DNA of 64,000 bases from Parachlamydiales bacterium (GCA_020051075.1 JAGVJP010000088.1:1-64000), one strand, 5' to 3'. Counted from the first letter of the stretch, positions 1 through 8,394 are shown. The notes: generated by a model not told the origin, from the letters alone. A program made the numbers and translations.

Positions 1-717
1 CTCGAAACTGTGTTAAGGGGTTTTTTCACTAATTATCTCGATTTTAATCAGGCGTTTGCCATTCTGTTCAGCCGAACGATCACTCATCCAGACGGGATTC
101 CCTATACTGTTGAAGATTTGCGAGAAATGATCGCCGATTTTGAGGCAGAAGCTCGTGCTGCACATGATCCTGTTGCTGATCTCTACAGGTTTGCTCTGAG
201 AGAGGGGGGAAGACATCTCTATCTGTATGACCCAACTTCACCTGCCTCGACAGGAGCTCTGAATGGACCGCTGGAAGAGATGCAGGCAGTTGCGGCAGAT
301 CCTGTACGGTTTCAGACACCTTATTCAGAGCTCATGCAGGCAACTTTAACTGCTGAAATGATTCGCGTTGCTGGGGAGGCTAACGAAGTCTATACACAAA
401 GAGCTCACCTCATCCAGGAATTTGAACAGCTTTCAGCTCGACAGGCCGTAAATCGAGACCACTTGGGACAGATGGATCAGCAGATAGTGAATCTTGCTGA
501 GCGAGTGAGGTTAAATGAAGTTGATCTATTGCAGATTAATGCAGGTGCTCTTAGGTTGAGAATCAATGAGATCAATGCTCAGGTTCTCCAGAGAGAGACA
601 TGGATACAAGAACTTGATCAAATCAATACAGAGGACTACATCACCTACCATAACATCGGGAATTTCTGGCGTGTCACTGATGGTGCAGTGGTTTTGGAAG
701 ACAACAAGAAGTTTTAG
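1..717 (+). CDS. Coiled-coil hypothetical protein, 5' end outside window
   Basis: The frame is open from the first base of the window, so this is probably the 3' part of a longer gene; a GTG at 10 is only the first possible start inside the window. The last 235 residues are hydrophilic and helical. Roughly residues 120-210 (counted from the GTG) have heptad-like spacing of Leu, Ile and Val typical of a coiled coil. I see no signal peptide, membrane segment or known catalytic motif and do not recognise the family. It converges on the htpX-lemA genes. Confidence 0.6.
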   Translation, partial: LETVLRGFFTNYLDFNQAFAILFSRTITHPDGIPYTVEDLREMIADFEAEARAAHDPVADLYRFALREGGRHLYLYDPTSPASTGALNGPLEEMQAVAADPVRFQTPYSELMQATLTAEMIRVAGEANEVYTQRAHLIQEFEQLSARQAVNRDHLGQMDQQIVNLAERVRLNEVDLLQINAGALRLRINEINAQVLQRETWIQELDQINTEDYITYHNIGNFWRVTDGAVVLEDNKKF

Positions 718-727
718 GCAGCTGGAT

Positions 728-868
728 TCATTTTAAATCCAAAGCAAATTTTTCAATAAAGGCCCAGGCGGCCCAGGATAATTCGGTCCCTTTGTTATAG
801 ATCACACAAATTTCATAATCGAACGTTGGGAGTTTTAAGGGATAGATTTGGATGGAAGGGTACCGATT
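728..868 (-). pseudogene. Fossil of a LysR-type regulator C-terminus
   Basis: The reverse strand holds an open frame without a start that ends at the TGA at 728-730. Its last residues read LSWAAWAFIEKFALDLK, preceded by a stretch with PLKLPTFDYEICVIYNKG. This pattern matches the end of LysR-family effector-binding domains (a YxI..IY.KG strand followed by the last helix). The frame runs on into the 3' end of htpX in another frame, so the left junction is uncertain and no DNA-binding domain is present. I infer a decayed remnant. A BLASTX of 720-900 would settle it. Confidence 0.5.
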
Positions 869-888
869 ATTTTCACGGTTACGATTTC

Positions 889-1893
889 TTAGCCATCTTT
901 CTTTTTGAAGAAATCAGCTTTTTCATACTCTCCTCCTTCTATTGCTGCGATGCGCGCTTCAAGTGGAGGGTGGGTTGCAAAGAGTCGAGACCAAAATGAA
1001 GGAGCTTCATTAAAGTAGAGATGAGCAAAGGCTTTTCCGCTCCTTGGCATATCCGACACCGTCGAAGCGGCAATTTTTCGGAGAGCGTTGGCGATGCCCT
1101 GGGGGTTCCGCGTGTACTGTACTGCTGACGCATCAGCTAAATATTCTCTTTGCCGGCTGACCATTGCCTGTAAAATTGATCCGAAGAACCATGTTAACGA
1201 ACCGGCGACCAAGCAGACTAAAGCGATGATGAAGATAGGATTTCCTCCTCGCTTATCATCATCATCAAACCGTCTCGAGCCACTGGACCAGGCGGCTCCT
1301 TCCAAGAGACGAAGGCCAATGTATGTGACGATAAAAAACCCCATGATCATTGCCGCAACGCGCAGCCCTATCGTCATATCGCGATTATAGATGTGGCCGA
1401 ACTCATGTGCTAACACCCCTTGGAGCTCATCGCGGTTTAAGAGGTATAAACAGCCCCGGGTGACTGTGATCGCAGCATTTTCAGGCCGCGTTCCTGCGGC
1501 GAAGGCGTTGATTTCCTCGGCATCCAAGAGATAGACAGGGGGGATGGGCAATGACGTTGCTAAGGCGATCTCTTCAACGATATTCAGCAGTTGCCGCTCT
1601 TTTGGATCGCGCGTATCTGCGTCAACCCGTTCTGCGCCAATCGATTCTGCGACATAGCTTCCTCCCGCATGGATGTAATTCATGTAGTTGAAAGAGGCGA
1701 CGCCGAACGTCAACCCTAAAAAACTTAACGCCATGTAGGGGAGGGGAGGGTGGTCATAGGCTTCTCCAGCAAATTCCCTCACCGCCCATTCTGCCAAACA
1801 AGCAGCAGCGATCGTCAAAAGGATGAAAATACTCAGGTATAGAAAAGTCTTCGATTTCGCTTGCCTCTGTGCTTCCCAAAAATTCATCACCAT
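889..1893 (-). CDS. htpX: M48 family membrane zinc metalloprotease, HtpX-like
   Basis: A 334-residue inner-membrane metalloprotease of family M48, which in other bacteria degrades misfolded membrane proteins. The zinc motif HEFGH lies at residues 163-167. The downstream glutamate is probably in REYLADASAV near residue 250. Hydrophobic segments at about 17-37, 53-70, 180-200 and 225-245 give the usual membrane topology with a cytoplasmic active site. It lies 20 bases downstream of lemA on the same strand. LemA next to an M48 protease is a recurrent pair in bacteria, so the two are probably co-transcribed. Confidence 0.92.
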   Translation of the reverse strand: MVMNFWEAQRQAKSKTFLYLSIFILLTIAAACLAEWAVREFAGEAYDHPPLPYMALSFLGLTFGVASFNYMNYIHAGGSYVAESIGAERVDADTRDPKERQLLNIVEEIALATSLPIPPVYLLDAEEINAFAAGTRPENAAITVTRGCLYLLNRDELQGVLAHEFGHIYNRDMTIGLRVAAMIMGFFIVTYIGLRLLEGAAWSSGSRRFDDDDKRGGNPIFIIALVCLVAGSLTWFFGSILQAMVSRQREYLADASAVQYTRNPQGIANALRKIAASTVSDMPRSGKAFAHLYFNEAPSFWSRLFATHPPLEARIAAIEGGEYEKADFFKKKDG

Positions 1894-1913
1894 GATGGAG
1901 ATTCTCTTTTATA

Positions 1914-2510
1914 TTATGAAAAGCTAACTTTAGGGGCTTTCTTCGCTTGCTGGTCGTCAACCTGAAAGAGTTCGACAGGATGATGGCCAAATGTTGCAGC
2001 AACAAGAGCTGCAGGAAATTCTTGCTGAGAAGTATTGTATAGCATCACATTGTCGTTATAGGCTTGGCGTGCAAAGGCAACTTTATTTTCTGTCGAGCTC
2101 AATTCTTCTTGCAGTTGCTGCATGTTCTCACTCGCTCTCAATTGCGGATAATTTTCTGCTAAAGCCATGATATTCGTTGTTGCTCCTCTCAATGCCGCGT
2201 CTGCGGTTGCGAGTTCTTTGATGGAACTTCCTGTGGGGCCGCCGCTTTCTTCAACATGGGCACGTGCAGCTTGTGCCTGATTTCTGGCAGTAATCACAGC
2301 TTCTAAGGTCCCTTTCTCATAAGTCATATAGCCCTTGACAGCTTCGACTAAATTGGGAATCAAGTCATACCGTCTTTGCAGCTGCACATCAATTTGGCTC
2401 CAAGCATTGTTGACCTGGTTGCGCAACTGGACTAAACGGTTGTAAATGCCGATCCCCCATACTGCAAGGAGAACAATGATGACTAAGATAACAATCAGCA
2501 TGGTTGACAT
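1914..2510 (-). CDS. lemA: LemA family membrane protein
   Basis: A 198-residue LemA protein: one N-terminal membrane helix (about residues 3-22), then a long helical domain with the family pattern NRLVQLRNQVNNAWSQIDVQ and RRYDLIPNLVEAVKGY. I chose the ATG at 2510 because AAGGGAG lies just upstream; a longer frame to 2549 adds 13 residues with no ribosome site. It precedes htpX in the same transcription unit. The function of LemA is not firmly known; proximity suggests it works with the protease at the membrane. Confidence 0.92.
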   Translation of the reverse strand: MSTMLIVILVIIVLLAVWGIGIYNRLVQLRNQVNNAWSQIDVQLQRRYDLIPNLVEAVKGYMTYEKGTLEAVITARNQAQAARAHVEESGGPTGSSIKELATADAALRGATTNIMALAENYPQLRASENMQQLQEELSSTENKVAFARQAYNDNVMLYNTSQQEFPAALVAATFGHHPVELFQVDDQQAKKAPKVSFS

Positions 2511-2901
2511 ATAAAACTCCCTTTTTAATGATTTTAGATATTCCTGCATCTATTGCTTCAAATTTCATCTTACAGTTTTCTGGTTTTATCGCTACCAAAA
2601 TCTGAGCAGGTCAACAAGATGATTCACCACTGAGCCACTGAGACCGGTGAGGAGGTATGAGGTAAGGAGAAGCTAGTTTGATGATTTCTCAATATTCTTA
2701 TCACTTCTCACAAACATCATTGGCTCAGTGGTGATTTGTGGAATAACTCCATCCGACAGCATAAGCAAGATAGTAAAGAGCAGTTTAATTAATAAAATCT
2801 AATGCTATTGTAGAGTATATTTTTTTTGTTGCAATTTAATTAAGAATAAATCATGATAAATCAAAATATAGATTCTTAGCTTTTACAGAGAGGTATTCTC
2901 T
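2511..2901. other. Intergenic stretch between lemA and the His-tailed gene
   Basis: No gene is visible. It contains the 13-base inverted repeat described separately and an A/T-rich segment (about 2790-2890) that probably holds the promoter of the rightward gene. I could not assign clear -35 and -10 boxes. Confidence 0.5.
2625..2733. repeat. 13-bp perfect inverted repeat, widely spaced
   Basis: CACCACTGAGCCA at 2625-2637 is matched by its exact reverse complement at 2721-2733, with 83 bases between the arms. There is no T-run, so it is not a normal terminator. It may be the remains of a mobile element or an operator region. Confidence 0.6.
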
Positions 2902-3750
2902 ATGTGCTGTCCTTTAGACAAACAACACACACACTTCCACTCTATTACCGTGACTTCACATGTTGATGGATCAGGTGAACCCCAATGGGAAGTGTCAGGC
3001 ACTGTTGATCACACCCCTCAATCTATTCGAGAAAAGTCTATACGGGCATTTCAAAATCTTGAAGTGATTGAAAAAATCGCTGAGTTTACCGAACAATTCT
3101 TTCATTTTATCGAAATTCCTCTTAAGCGCTTTGCAAGCCTCCCGCTTTATGAAGCATTACATAAACTTCATCATAATGCGCATGAGATAGAACACTTTCT
3201 CCACGCTGCTTGTTTCTTAGGGGATATTTTGTGTATTCTAACATGCAATTATTTGCAATATGAAGACCCGGGCAAAACTCGATTAGATTATACTCGTACT
3301 GCCGCGCGACTTTCACATACGACAGCACACTTTTTTGCAACTGCTGCCTATTTATCTAAGTACAATATCTGCCATTTTGGATGCCTGGAAAAGGTCCTTA
3401 AGTTTGGTTCGCTGTTGACAGCTGTTGGTTATGCCTTAGGAACTTCAGCCATTTTCTGGGATAAATATCACCACGGCAAGGAAAATCCTCAATTTTATTC
3501 TGATCTCGGCATTCACCTTGGAGGCTTTGCCTTTGAAGCACTTCCAATCGTACAATCTCTCTCTTGCTTCAATGGCACTGTTGCCAAGACTTTAGAAATT
3601 TCGACTGCTATCGTTGGGATGATACACTCTTGGTTTGTGATCGATCGCTTATTCCCAAGCCAACACGTTGTTAGTGGAACCGCTCGTTTCATATCATCTG
3701 AAGAGCATTCTCACCACCACCACCACCATTCGACCCCTTATCATCATTAA
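2902..3750 (+). CDS. Hypothetical protein with natural poly-histidine tail
   Basis: A 282-residue protein I do not recognise. Its ATG follows AGAGAGG. The sequence is rich in His and Cys throughout (N-terminus MCCPLDKQHTHFHS) and ends HSHHHHHHSTPYHH. Several amphipathic or hydrophobic helices around residues 95-115, 170-185 and 215-235 suggest a helical, possibly membrane-associated protein. The His-rich ends could bind metal, but that is only an inference. It converges on mgtE. Confidence 0.8.
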   Translation: MCCPLDKQHTHFHSITVTSHVDGSGEPQWEVSGTVDHTPQSIREKSIRAFQNLEVIEKIAEFTEQFFHFIEIPLKRFASLPLYEALHKLHHNAHEIEHFLHAACFLGDILCILTCNYLQYEDPGKTRLDYTRTAARLSHTTAHFFATAAYLSKYNICHFGCLEKVLKFGSLLTAVGYALGTSAIFWDKYHHGKENPQFYSDLGIHLGGFAFEALPIVQSLSCFNGTVAKTLEISTAIVGMIHSWFVIDRLFPSQHVVSGTARFISSEEHSHHHHHHSTPYHH

Positions 3751-3781
3751 AGAAAGGGGAGATGTGAATAGTGACGAGGGA

Positions 3782-5125
3782 TTACAGAAGTGTGCCCTCT
3801 AAAATGATGATCGCAATCGAAAAATAGAGAATTACCCCGGTCACATCGACAAAGGTGGCGACAAATGGGGCGGAAGATGTTGCTGGATCAAAACCTAGCC
3901 GTCTTAAGATGAAGGGGAGCATCGATCCCATTAATGTTCCCCATAAGACAACTCCAATGAGTGAGCAATAGACTGTTAAGGCGACTAAAAACCAATGCGG
4001 CCCATAAATAGAGCTGAAAGCAGACCAGGAGACCACTCTAAGGAAACCAATCGTTCCCAGAACTGTTCCTAAGAAAACTCCTGACAACAATTCCCGTTTC
4101 ATCACTTTAAGCCAGTCCTTGATGGCTACCTCTCTAAGCGACATTGCCCGGATGATCAACGTTGAAGCTTGCGAGCCGGAATTGCCGCCGCTAGAAATAA
4201 TGAGGGGTAAGAAGAGAGCTAACACCACAGCTTTAGAAATCTCTTGTTCAAAGTATCCTAATGCCGATGCAGTCAACATCTCGCCAAGAAATAATAGCAC
4301 GAGCCAGCCGGTCCTTTTCTTCATCAACTCAATAAAAGGAGTTAGCATATAGGGAGCTTCAAGGGCTTCCATCCCGCCCATCTTCTGGATGTCTTCTGTT
4401 GTCTCTTCGCTGACAATATTTAAGATGTCATCAATGGTCACGATGCCAAGCAATATTCCCTCTCGATCGACCACAGGAAGGGCCACACGCTCGTATTTCC
4501 TAAACACTTCGATGGCCTGCCCTTCGTTTTCAAACGCAGAGAGGGTGATGAACTGCCCATCCATCAGGTCTGTAACGTGGGCGTCTAACGGCGCAAATAG
4601 AAATTCTCTGATCTTCAAATCATCTAATAGAACTCCTCGATCATCGATGACGTAGATCACACTGACTGTTTCTCTATCGCTTCCATGCTTTCGGACAAAA
4701 TCAAGCACTTGCTGTACAGTCCATTCTTTTTTAATGGCGAGGTAATCTGGGGTCATTAATCGGCCAACACTGTCTTCAGGATAACCAAGCAATTTCAACG
4801 TCAGAATCCGCTCTTCCGGTGAGAGAAGTTTGATGATTTGGTTGACCACAGCAGTAGGAAGTTCTTCGAGAAATGCTGTCCTGTCATCGGGAGAGAGGTT
4901 GTTGAGTAAATAGGCCGATTTTTCTGATGTCAACGCACTGAGGATGAGTTTTTGACTTGTAAACGGGAGATACTCGAAGGTTTGTACTGCTTTTTGTTCC
5001 GGTAAGGCATTGAAGACATTTTTCTGATTCTCTTCGTCTAATCCTTGGATATGCTCAGCAAGTTGTAGGGGAGACAATTTCTCATCCTGGAGATCCACAT
5101 CTTCTGGTAATACAGGCAGCTCCAT
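3782..5125 (-). CDS. mgtE: MgtE magnesium transporter
   Basis: A 447-residue Mg2+ channel of the MgtE family. The N-terminal superhelical domain (about residues 25-130) is followed by two CBS domains (about 135-255), which sense Mg2+ in this family. The C-terminal membrane domain (about 275-447) contains LPLIISSGGNSGSQASTLIIR, a close match to the family's pore-region signature. Length is normal. A plausible promoter lies at 5153-5181. I see no clear Mg-sensing riboswitch in the short leader. Confidence 0.95.
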   Translation of the reverse strand: MELPVLPEDVDLQDEKLSPLQLAEHIQGLDEENQKNVFNALPEQKAVQTFEYLPFTSQKLILSALTSEKSAYLLNNLSPDDRTAFLEELPTAVVNQIIKLLSPEERILTLKLLGYPEDSVGRLMTPDYLAIKKEWTVQQVLDFVRKHGSDRETVSVIYVIDDRGVLLDDLKIREFLFAPLDAHVTDLMDGQFITLSAFENEGQAIEVFRKYERVALPVVDREGILLGIVTIDDILNIVSEETTEDIQKMGGMEALEAPYMLTPFIELMKKRTGWLVLLFLGEMLTASALGYFEQEISKAVVLALFLPLIISSGGNSGSQASTLIIRAMSLREVAIKDWLKVMKRELLSGVFLGTVLGTIGFLRVVSWSAFSSIYGPHWFLVALTVYCSLIGVVLWGTLMGSMLPFILRRLGFDPATSSAPFVATFVDVTGVILYFSIAIIILEGTLL

Positions 5126-5152
5126 GCTTTGTCACCTCAGCTTAGGATCATT

Positions 5153-5181
5153 AGATAACACTGCTGTTCTTTAATGTTCAA
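5153..5181 (-). promoter_or_regulatory. Candidate promoter of mgtE
   Basis: On the reverse strand, TTGAAC (5176-5181) and TTATCT (5153-5158) are separated by 17 bases, about 30 bases before the mgtE start. It is a moderate match to a sigma-70-type promoter. Confidence 0.35.
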
Positions 5182-5328
5182 CAAAAACAGATTTTGCAAC
5201 ATAACATATATTATCAGACGTTGATAAAGTGGGTCTAAGAAATTTATTCCTAACACATCAAAGGGATACGGATTTCCTAGAAGAATTTATGCTATTGCGC
5301 TATAAAGGCATGAAAAACGGAGTAGAGG

Positions 5329-5757
5329 ATGATTACAGCTTTTGAGACAGGACTACAATCGATTTTATTGTTGGCGATCCGCCTTTATTGGGGAGTTTCT
5401 TTCGTGTTTACCGGTTGGAACAAATTACAGAACATTGCCACGACGGCGGATTTTTTTGCTTCTTTGCATGTTCCTTTTCCTACTATAAGCGCTTATTTTG
5501 TGGGCGGCATTGAATGCATTGGCGGATTATGTCTAATCTTGGGGCTTTTCTCCCGCATGGCTTCAATCCCTTTGATCTGTGTCATGATCGTTGCTCTTTT
5601 TACAGCGCACTATGAAGCTCAAATGCACTTGTGGAGCACCTTGAATCATTATGTGGCCCAACCCCCTTTCAATTTTTTGCTGACGGCACTCATTGTTCTC
5701 GCTTTTGGTCCTGGCAAGATATCCGTTGACAATTTTCTTCATCGGAATAAGAAATAG
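5329..5757 (+). CDS. DoxX family membrane protein
   Basis: A 142-residue protein with four hydrophobic segments. It has the DoxX pattern: LAIRLYWGVSFVFTGWNKL near the N-terminus, a GGIECIGGLCLILGLFSR helix and FLLTALIVLAFGPGKISVD near the end. DoxX-like proteins are small inner-membrane proteins linked to redox or sulfur metabolism; the exact role here is unknown. The start is supported by GGAGTAGAGG directly upstream. It is a single gene, convergent with brnQ. Confidence 0.88.
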   Translation: MITAFETGLQSILLLAIRLYWGVSFVFTGWNKLQNIATTADFFASLHVPFPTISAYFVGGIECIGGLCLILGLFSRMASIPLICVMIVALFTAHYEAQMHLWSTLNHYVAQPPFNFLLTALIVLAFGPGKISVDNFLHRNKK

Positions 5758-5807
5758 TTAACTTGTAAGTGCTTGGCCGTCAGGTCTTATCATTACACAT
5801 TTTTTTA

Positions 5808-5848
5808 GCGCTAAGCGTTTGGAGTGCGAAAGTCCTCTTTCGCTTTAG
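5808..5848 (+). repeat. REP-like hairpin, copy 1
   Basis: GCGTTTGGAGTGCGAAAG then TCCT then CTTTCGC and TTT. The stem GCGAAAG/CTTTCGC (5826-5832, 5837-5843) differs from the copy at 11161-11178 (GCGGAAG/CTTCCGC) by a compensating base-pair change. It lies between the convergent doxX-like gene and brnQ and may act as a terminator. Confidence 0.65.
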
Positions 5849-5979
5849 TCTAGATCAATTTTTGAGACATTCGTGTCTTTTGAATTTCTCTACCGCTTCG
5901 CGCAGCGTTCAGTATCCCCTACTTTTCTCTCAAGCTTATCCACCACGTCTCGGGCTATCGCCTTTTCTTTAGTAATGAT

Positions 5980-7122
5980 TCACGTCAAAGAGAGTTTTGT
6001 GATTAATGCGACGGTGAACGGCCAATGCGAAGGTTTAAGTCCAAGAAATTTATTTGCGATATTGACGACCGTTAAGGCGATTAAAGCTGGATAAACGATT
6101 TCGAGGATTGGACCTAAGAATTTCGCGATTCCAGCGAAATCGAATGTCGACACACAAAAGCCGATGCCTAATGTGATGAGCAAAGCTGCTTTATTGCCTA
6201 TCTTATCCTGAGTGATTTCAGTGCGGAGGAAATCTGCAAACAAAGAAGCCAGGACAATCGCCGTTGTCAAGCACGCAAACAAGACTGCCAGACATACCGA
6301 TGGCGCAGCGATTTTTCCAAGAGATTCGAGGGCGATCACTCCTAACATTTCCTGCGGCGGGATATCGACTAATAGACTTGAATAAATCCACCCGAGCATG
6401 ACTAATGAAAAATAGACTAAAGACAATAGTCCAGCCCCTATCGAAGCAGACTTATAAAAATGCTTGAGCAGGGTACTTTCCCCATCGTTGGGTGTAAGTT
6501 TGCTATAGAGATGTTTAATCACAAATTGGGAGAAGAAAAACGCAGCGAGTAGGTCCATGGTTTGGTAGCCCTGAAAAAAACCGTTTTTTAGAGCACCCCA
6601 TCCCTGAGCAGTTGTCTCCTCGGGCATAGAACCTTGATTCAATCCAAAAAAAGCAATCAGTGCAATCGCTACAAGTAAAAATGGTGTTAATACCGTTCCT
6701 AATGTGGAGACGATTTTATTTCGATTGATCGTCAACAGGTAGATGACAACGCACAACAGCAAGCTAGTGATTGGGAGTGAGGCGTTAGGCAATAAGAGCA
6801 GCAGAGCTCCATGCGCAACGGTTAAGCAGCGGGCAAGCACTCCAAACGGACCCATCAGCGCTAGAGCTAATAAGGAGAATACGAAGGTTCCTTTCCGCCC
6901 AAAGCAGCTGAAAAAGTGTTGGATATCTCCTTTATACAACGTCATTCCGAGAACTCCAAGAAAAGGAATAATGACCCCTGTTAATATGATGCCAAAAGCT
7001 GCAAGGAGATAATGTCCATCGCTTTCTTGTCCAACGGTGATGGGAAAAACGAGGTTTCCCGATCCGAAAAACATCGAAAACAGCGCAAAGCCGGTACTTA
7101 CAACAAACCATTTATTCTTCAT
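5980..7122 (-). CDS. brnQ: Branched-chain amino acid transporter, LIVCS family (BrnQ)
   Basis: A 380-residue sodium-coupled permease for Ile, Leu and Val. The N-terminus has the family signature FALFSMFFGSGNLVFPITVG, and about eleven to twelve hydrophobic segments follow. The length is slightly short for the family. It is preceded by a leader containing an Ile-rich peptide and an intrinsic terminator (7155-7303), so expression is probably controlled by isoleucine or charged tRNA-Ile. In an intracellular bacterium that takes amino acids from its host, such control of uptake makes sense. Confidence 0.93.
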   Translation of the reverse strand: MKNKWFVVSTGFALFSMFFGSGNLVFPITVGQESDGHYLLAAFGIILTGVIIPFLGVLGMTLYKGDIQHFFSCFGRKGTFVFSLLALALMGPFGVLARCLTVAHGALLLLLPNASLPITSLLLCVVIYLLTINRNKIVSTLGTVLTPFLLVAIALIAFFGLNQGSMPEETTAQGWGALKNGFFQGYQTMDLLAAFFFSQFVIKHLYSKLTPNDGESTLLKHFYKSASIGAGLLSLVYFSLVMLGWIYSSLLVDIPPQEMLGVIALESLGKIAAPSVCLAVLFACLTTAIVLASLFADFLRTEITQDKIGNKAALLITLGIGFCVSTFDFAGIAKFLGPILEIVYPALIALTVVNIANKFLGLKPSHWPFTVALITKLSLT

Positions 7123-7154
7123 ATGAATAACCTAATCGTTAAGGGGTTCAGAGC

Positions 7155-7188
7155 AAAAAAAAACCGCACCTCTTGCGAGAGTGCGGTC
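7155..7188 (-). terminator. Intrinsic terminator/attenuator of brnQ
   Basis: On the reverse strand ACCGCACTCT, loop CGCA and AGAGGTGCGGT form a stem of about ten pairs with one bulge, followed by a run of Ts (7155-7163). It sits between the leader peptide and the brnQ ATG. The right arm GGTGCGG is duplicated at the end of the leader peptide gene, so the left arm can pair with either copy: the layout of a transcription attenuator. Confidence 0.85.
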
Positions 7189-7219
7189 TCTAATTCAACC
7201 TATATTTAGCATAAGCCAA

Positions 7220-7303
7220 TCACATAGGTCCGCACCTCCAAATGGTGTGGATCATAATAATCATCTGCATGCTAATGATATCTATCTGTTGGTTTCTAAA
7301 CAT
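7220..7303 (-). CDS. brnQ leader peptide, 27 residues, seven Ile
   Basis: An ATG-to-TGA frame of 28 codons lies 97 bases before brnQ. Seven of its 27 residues are Ile; the second half reads MQMIIMIHTIWRCGPM. AAAGGAAA lies about 9-16 bases before the ATG. The codons after the Ile cluster overlap CCACACC, which can pair with the following GGTGCGG, and that segment can instead pair with CCGCAC of the terminator. This is the 1:2, 2:3, 3:4 arrangement of the ilv, his and trp leaders. Ribosome stalling at Ile codons would therefore favour read-through into brnQ. Confidence 0.8.
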   Translation of the reverse strand: MFRNQQIDIISMQMIIMIHTIWRCGPM

Positions 7304-7335
7304 AGTAAAGGCCAATTTCCTTTCAATAAAGGTTT

Positions 7336-7365
7336 ATTGTACCACAAATGCCTCTAATAGTGCAA
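7336..7365 (-). promoter_or_regulatory. Promoter of the brnQ leader
   Basis: On the reverse strand, TTGCAC (7360-7365) and TACAAT (7336-7341) have an 18-base spacer. A start near 7328 would give a leader of about 25 bases before the leader peptide ATG. The -35 overlaps the 3' end of the neighbouring small MORN-like gene. Confidence 0.7.
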
Positions 7366-7608
7366 CTGATTTCTTACCCTTCTCATCTCACTAATGACTT
7401 CTCTGAAGATCCTGATGAGATGACGAAGAGTGAAGTGTTGTAGACCATGAGCGTTGTACTGCCATTGCCCATCGAAAGTTTTGCCATGAGGAAGGAGAAC
7501 CTCTTGTGATTCTTCCTCATTATAAATGTTTTCGCTGTTTTCTATTTGCTCATCAGGCTTGGCTAGTTGTTCAACATACAGCCTGTGATGATTTTCAATA
7601 TTTTGCAT
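7354..7608 (-). CDS. Short MORN-related protein
   Basis: An 84-residue protein starting MQNI after a good AGGAGG site. It is a shortened relative of the gene just upstream. It keeps one MORN-like unit (GKTFDGQWQYNAHG) and the same helical C-terminus, HFTLRHLIRIFREVISEMRR against HNFITRHLGALLQDVIHQIR. I infer a tandem duplication followed by loss of most MORN repeats. It probably forms an operon with the upstream MORN gene (36-base gap). Confidence 0.75.
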   Translation of the reverse strand: MQNIENHHRLYVEQLAKPDEQIENSENIYNEEESQEVLLPHGKTFDGQWQYNAHGLQHFTLRHLIRIFREVISEMRRVRNQLHY

Positions 7609-7644
7609 AAAAACCTCCTATGTTTTTTTGTAATTTCGATTTTT

Positions 7645-8394
7645 TTATCTATGAGCTAAATAGTCTCTTAAAGTCCTAATTTGGTGAATGACATCTTGCA
7701 ATAAAGCACCGAGATGTCGAGTGATGAAATTGTGATGACCGGCATCTCTTTCGCTATGCCAATCATTATGAATCCATTCCCCTCGATCTCGAGTGTTGTT
7801 TGAATAGGTTCTCACTCCCCTGCCACGGACATCATTATCCCACTGACCAGTGAAAGAGCTGCCATCATCATAACTTGCTGTTCCTTGACCGCAACGTTTG
7901 CCATGGACCCACTCCCCAACATAAGTTTTGTCGTCTAGGTAATCCATGCGGCCATAACCATGCTGTTCATCGTCGTCCCACTGACCATCGTAGAAACGCC
8001 CATCGGCATAACTGGCACTGCCATTGCCGCAGCGTTTGTCATTTTGCCATTCGCCTCTATAGTGACAGGTATCCCAGCGATAGCTGTACTCCCCTGTCCC
8101 ATGACGTTCATTATAACGCCATTCTCCAGTATAGACAGCGTAATCAACATCATCGTCATTGACAAAACCGTAACTGCATCTGCCTGTTCCATGGCGCTGG
8201 CCTTGATGCCAGTGGCCAGTGTAAACAGTTTGGTTGATTGGGTCTGTCATAGATCCATACCCATGTGGCTCTCCGTGAAGGAGTTCTCCTTTGTAAATCG
8301 AGCCATTTTCATATTCTATGGTATGAATCTCTTTATCGCCATGTCCAACCACTCTATTATCGTTAAATGTGATACTTCCTTGAATATTTTGCAT
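7645..8394 (-). CDS. MORN-repeat protein
   Basis: A 249-residue protein with about seven MORN repeats (units such as YTGEWRYNERHGTGEYSY and YDGQWDDDEQHGYGRMDY) between residues 25 and 195, then a helical tail. MORN repeats bind membranes or mediate protein contacts, mainly in eukaryotes. I chose the ATG at 8394 because AGGGGA lies ten bases upstream; the frame opens ten residues earlier without a ribosome site. No signal peptide is visible. An effector or membrane scaffold role is possible but not shown. Confidence 0.85.
   Translation of the reverse strand: MQNIQGSITFNDNRVVGHGDKEIHTIEYENGSIYKGELLHGEPHGYGSMTDPINQTVYTGHWHQGQRHGTGRCSYGFVNDDDVDYAVYTGEWRYNERHGTGEYSYRWDTCHYRGEWQNDKRCGNGSASYADGRFYDGQWDDDEQHGYGRMDYLDDKTYVGEWVHGKRCGQGTASYDDGSSFTGQWDNDVRGRGVRTYSNNTRDRGEWIHNDWHSERDAGHHNFITRHLGALLQDVIHQIRTLRDYLAHR

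Noticed and set aside
2625-2733. Inverted repeat as a terminator for lemA or its neighbour
   Set aside because: The 83-base loop and absence of a T-run make termination unlikely, and it lies upstream of both genes.
3700-3750. Poly-His tail as a cloning artefact
   Set aside because: The His codons are part of a longer native-looking His/Ser-rich end in genomic context with no vector sequence around.
5126-5328. Mg-sensing riboswitch before mgtE
   Set aside because: The space before mgtE is short and I could not find the conserved helices of the M-box.
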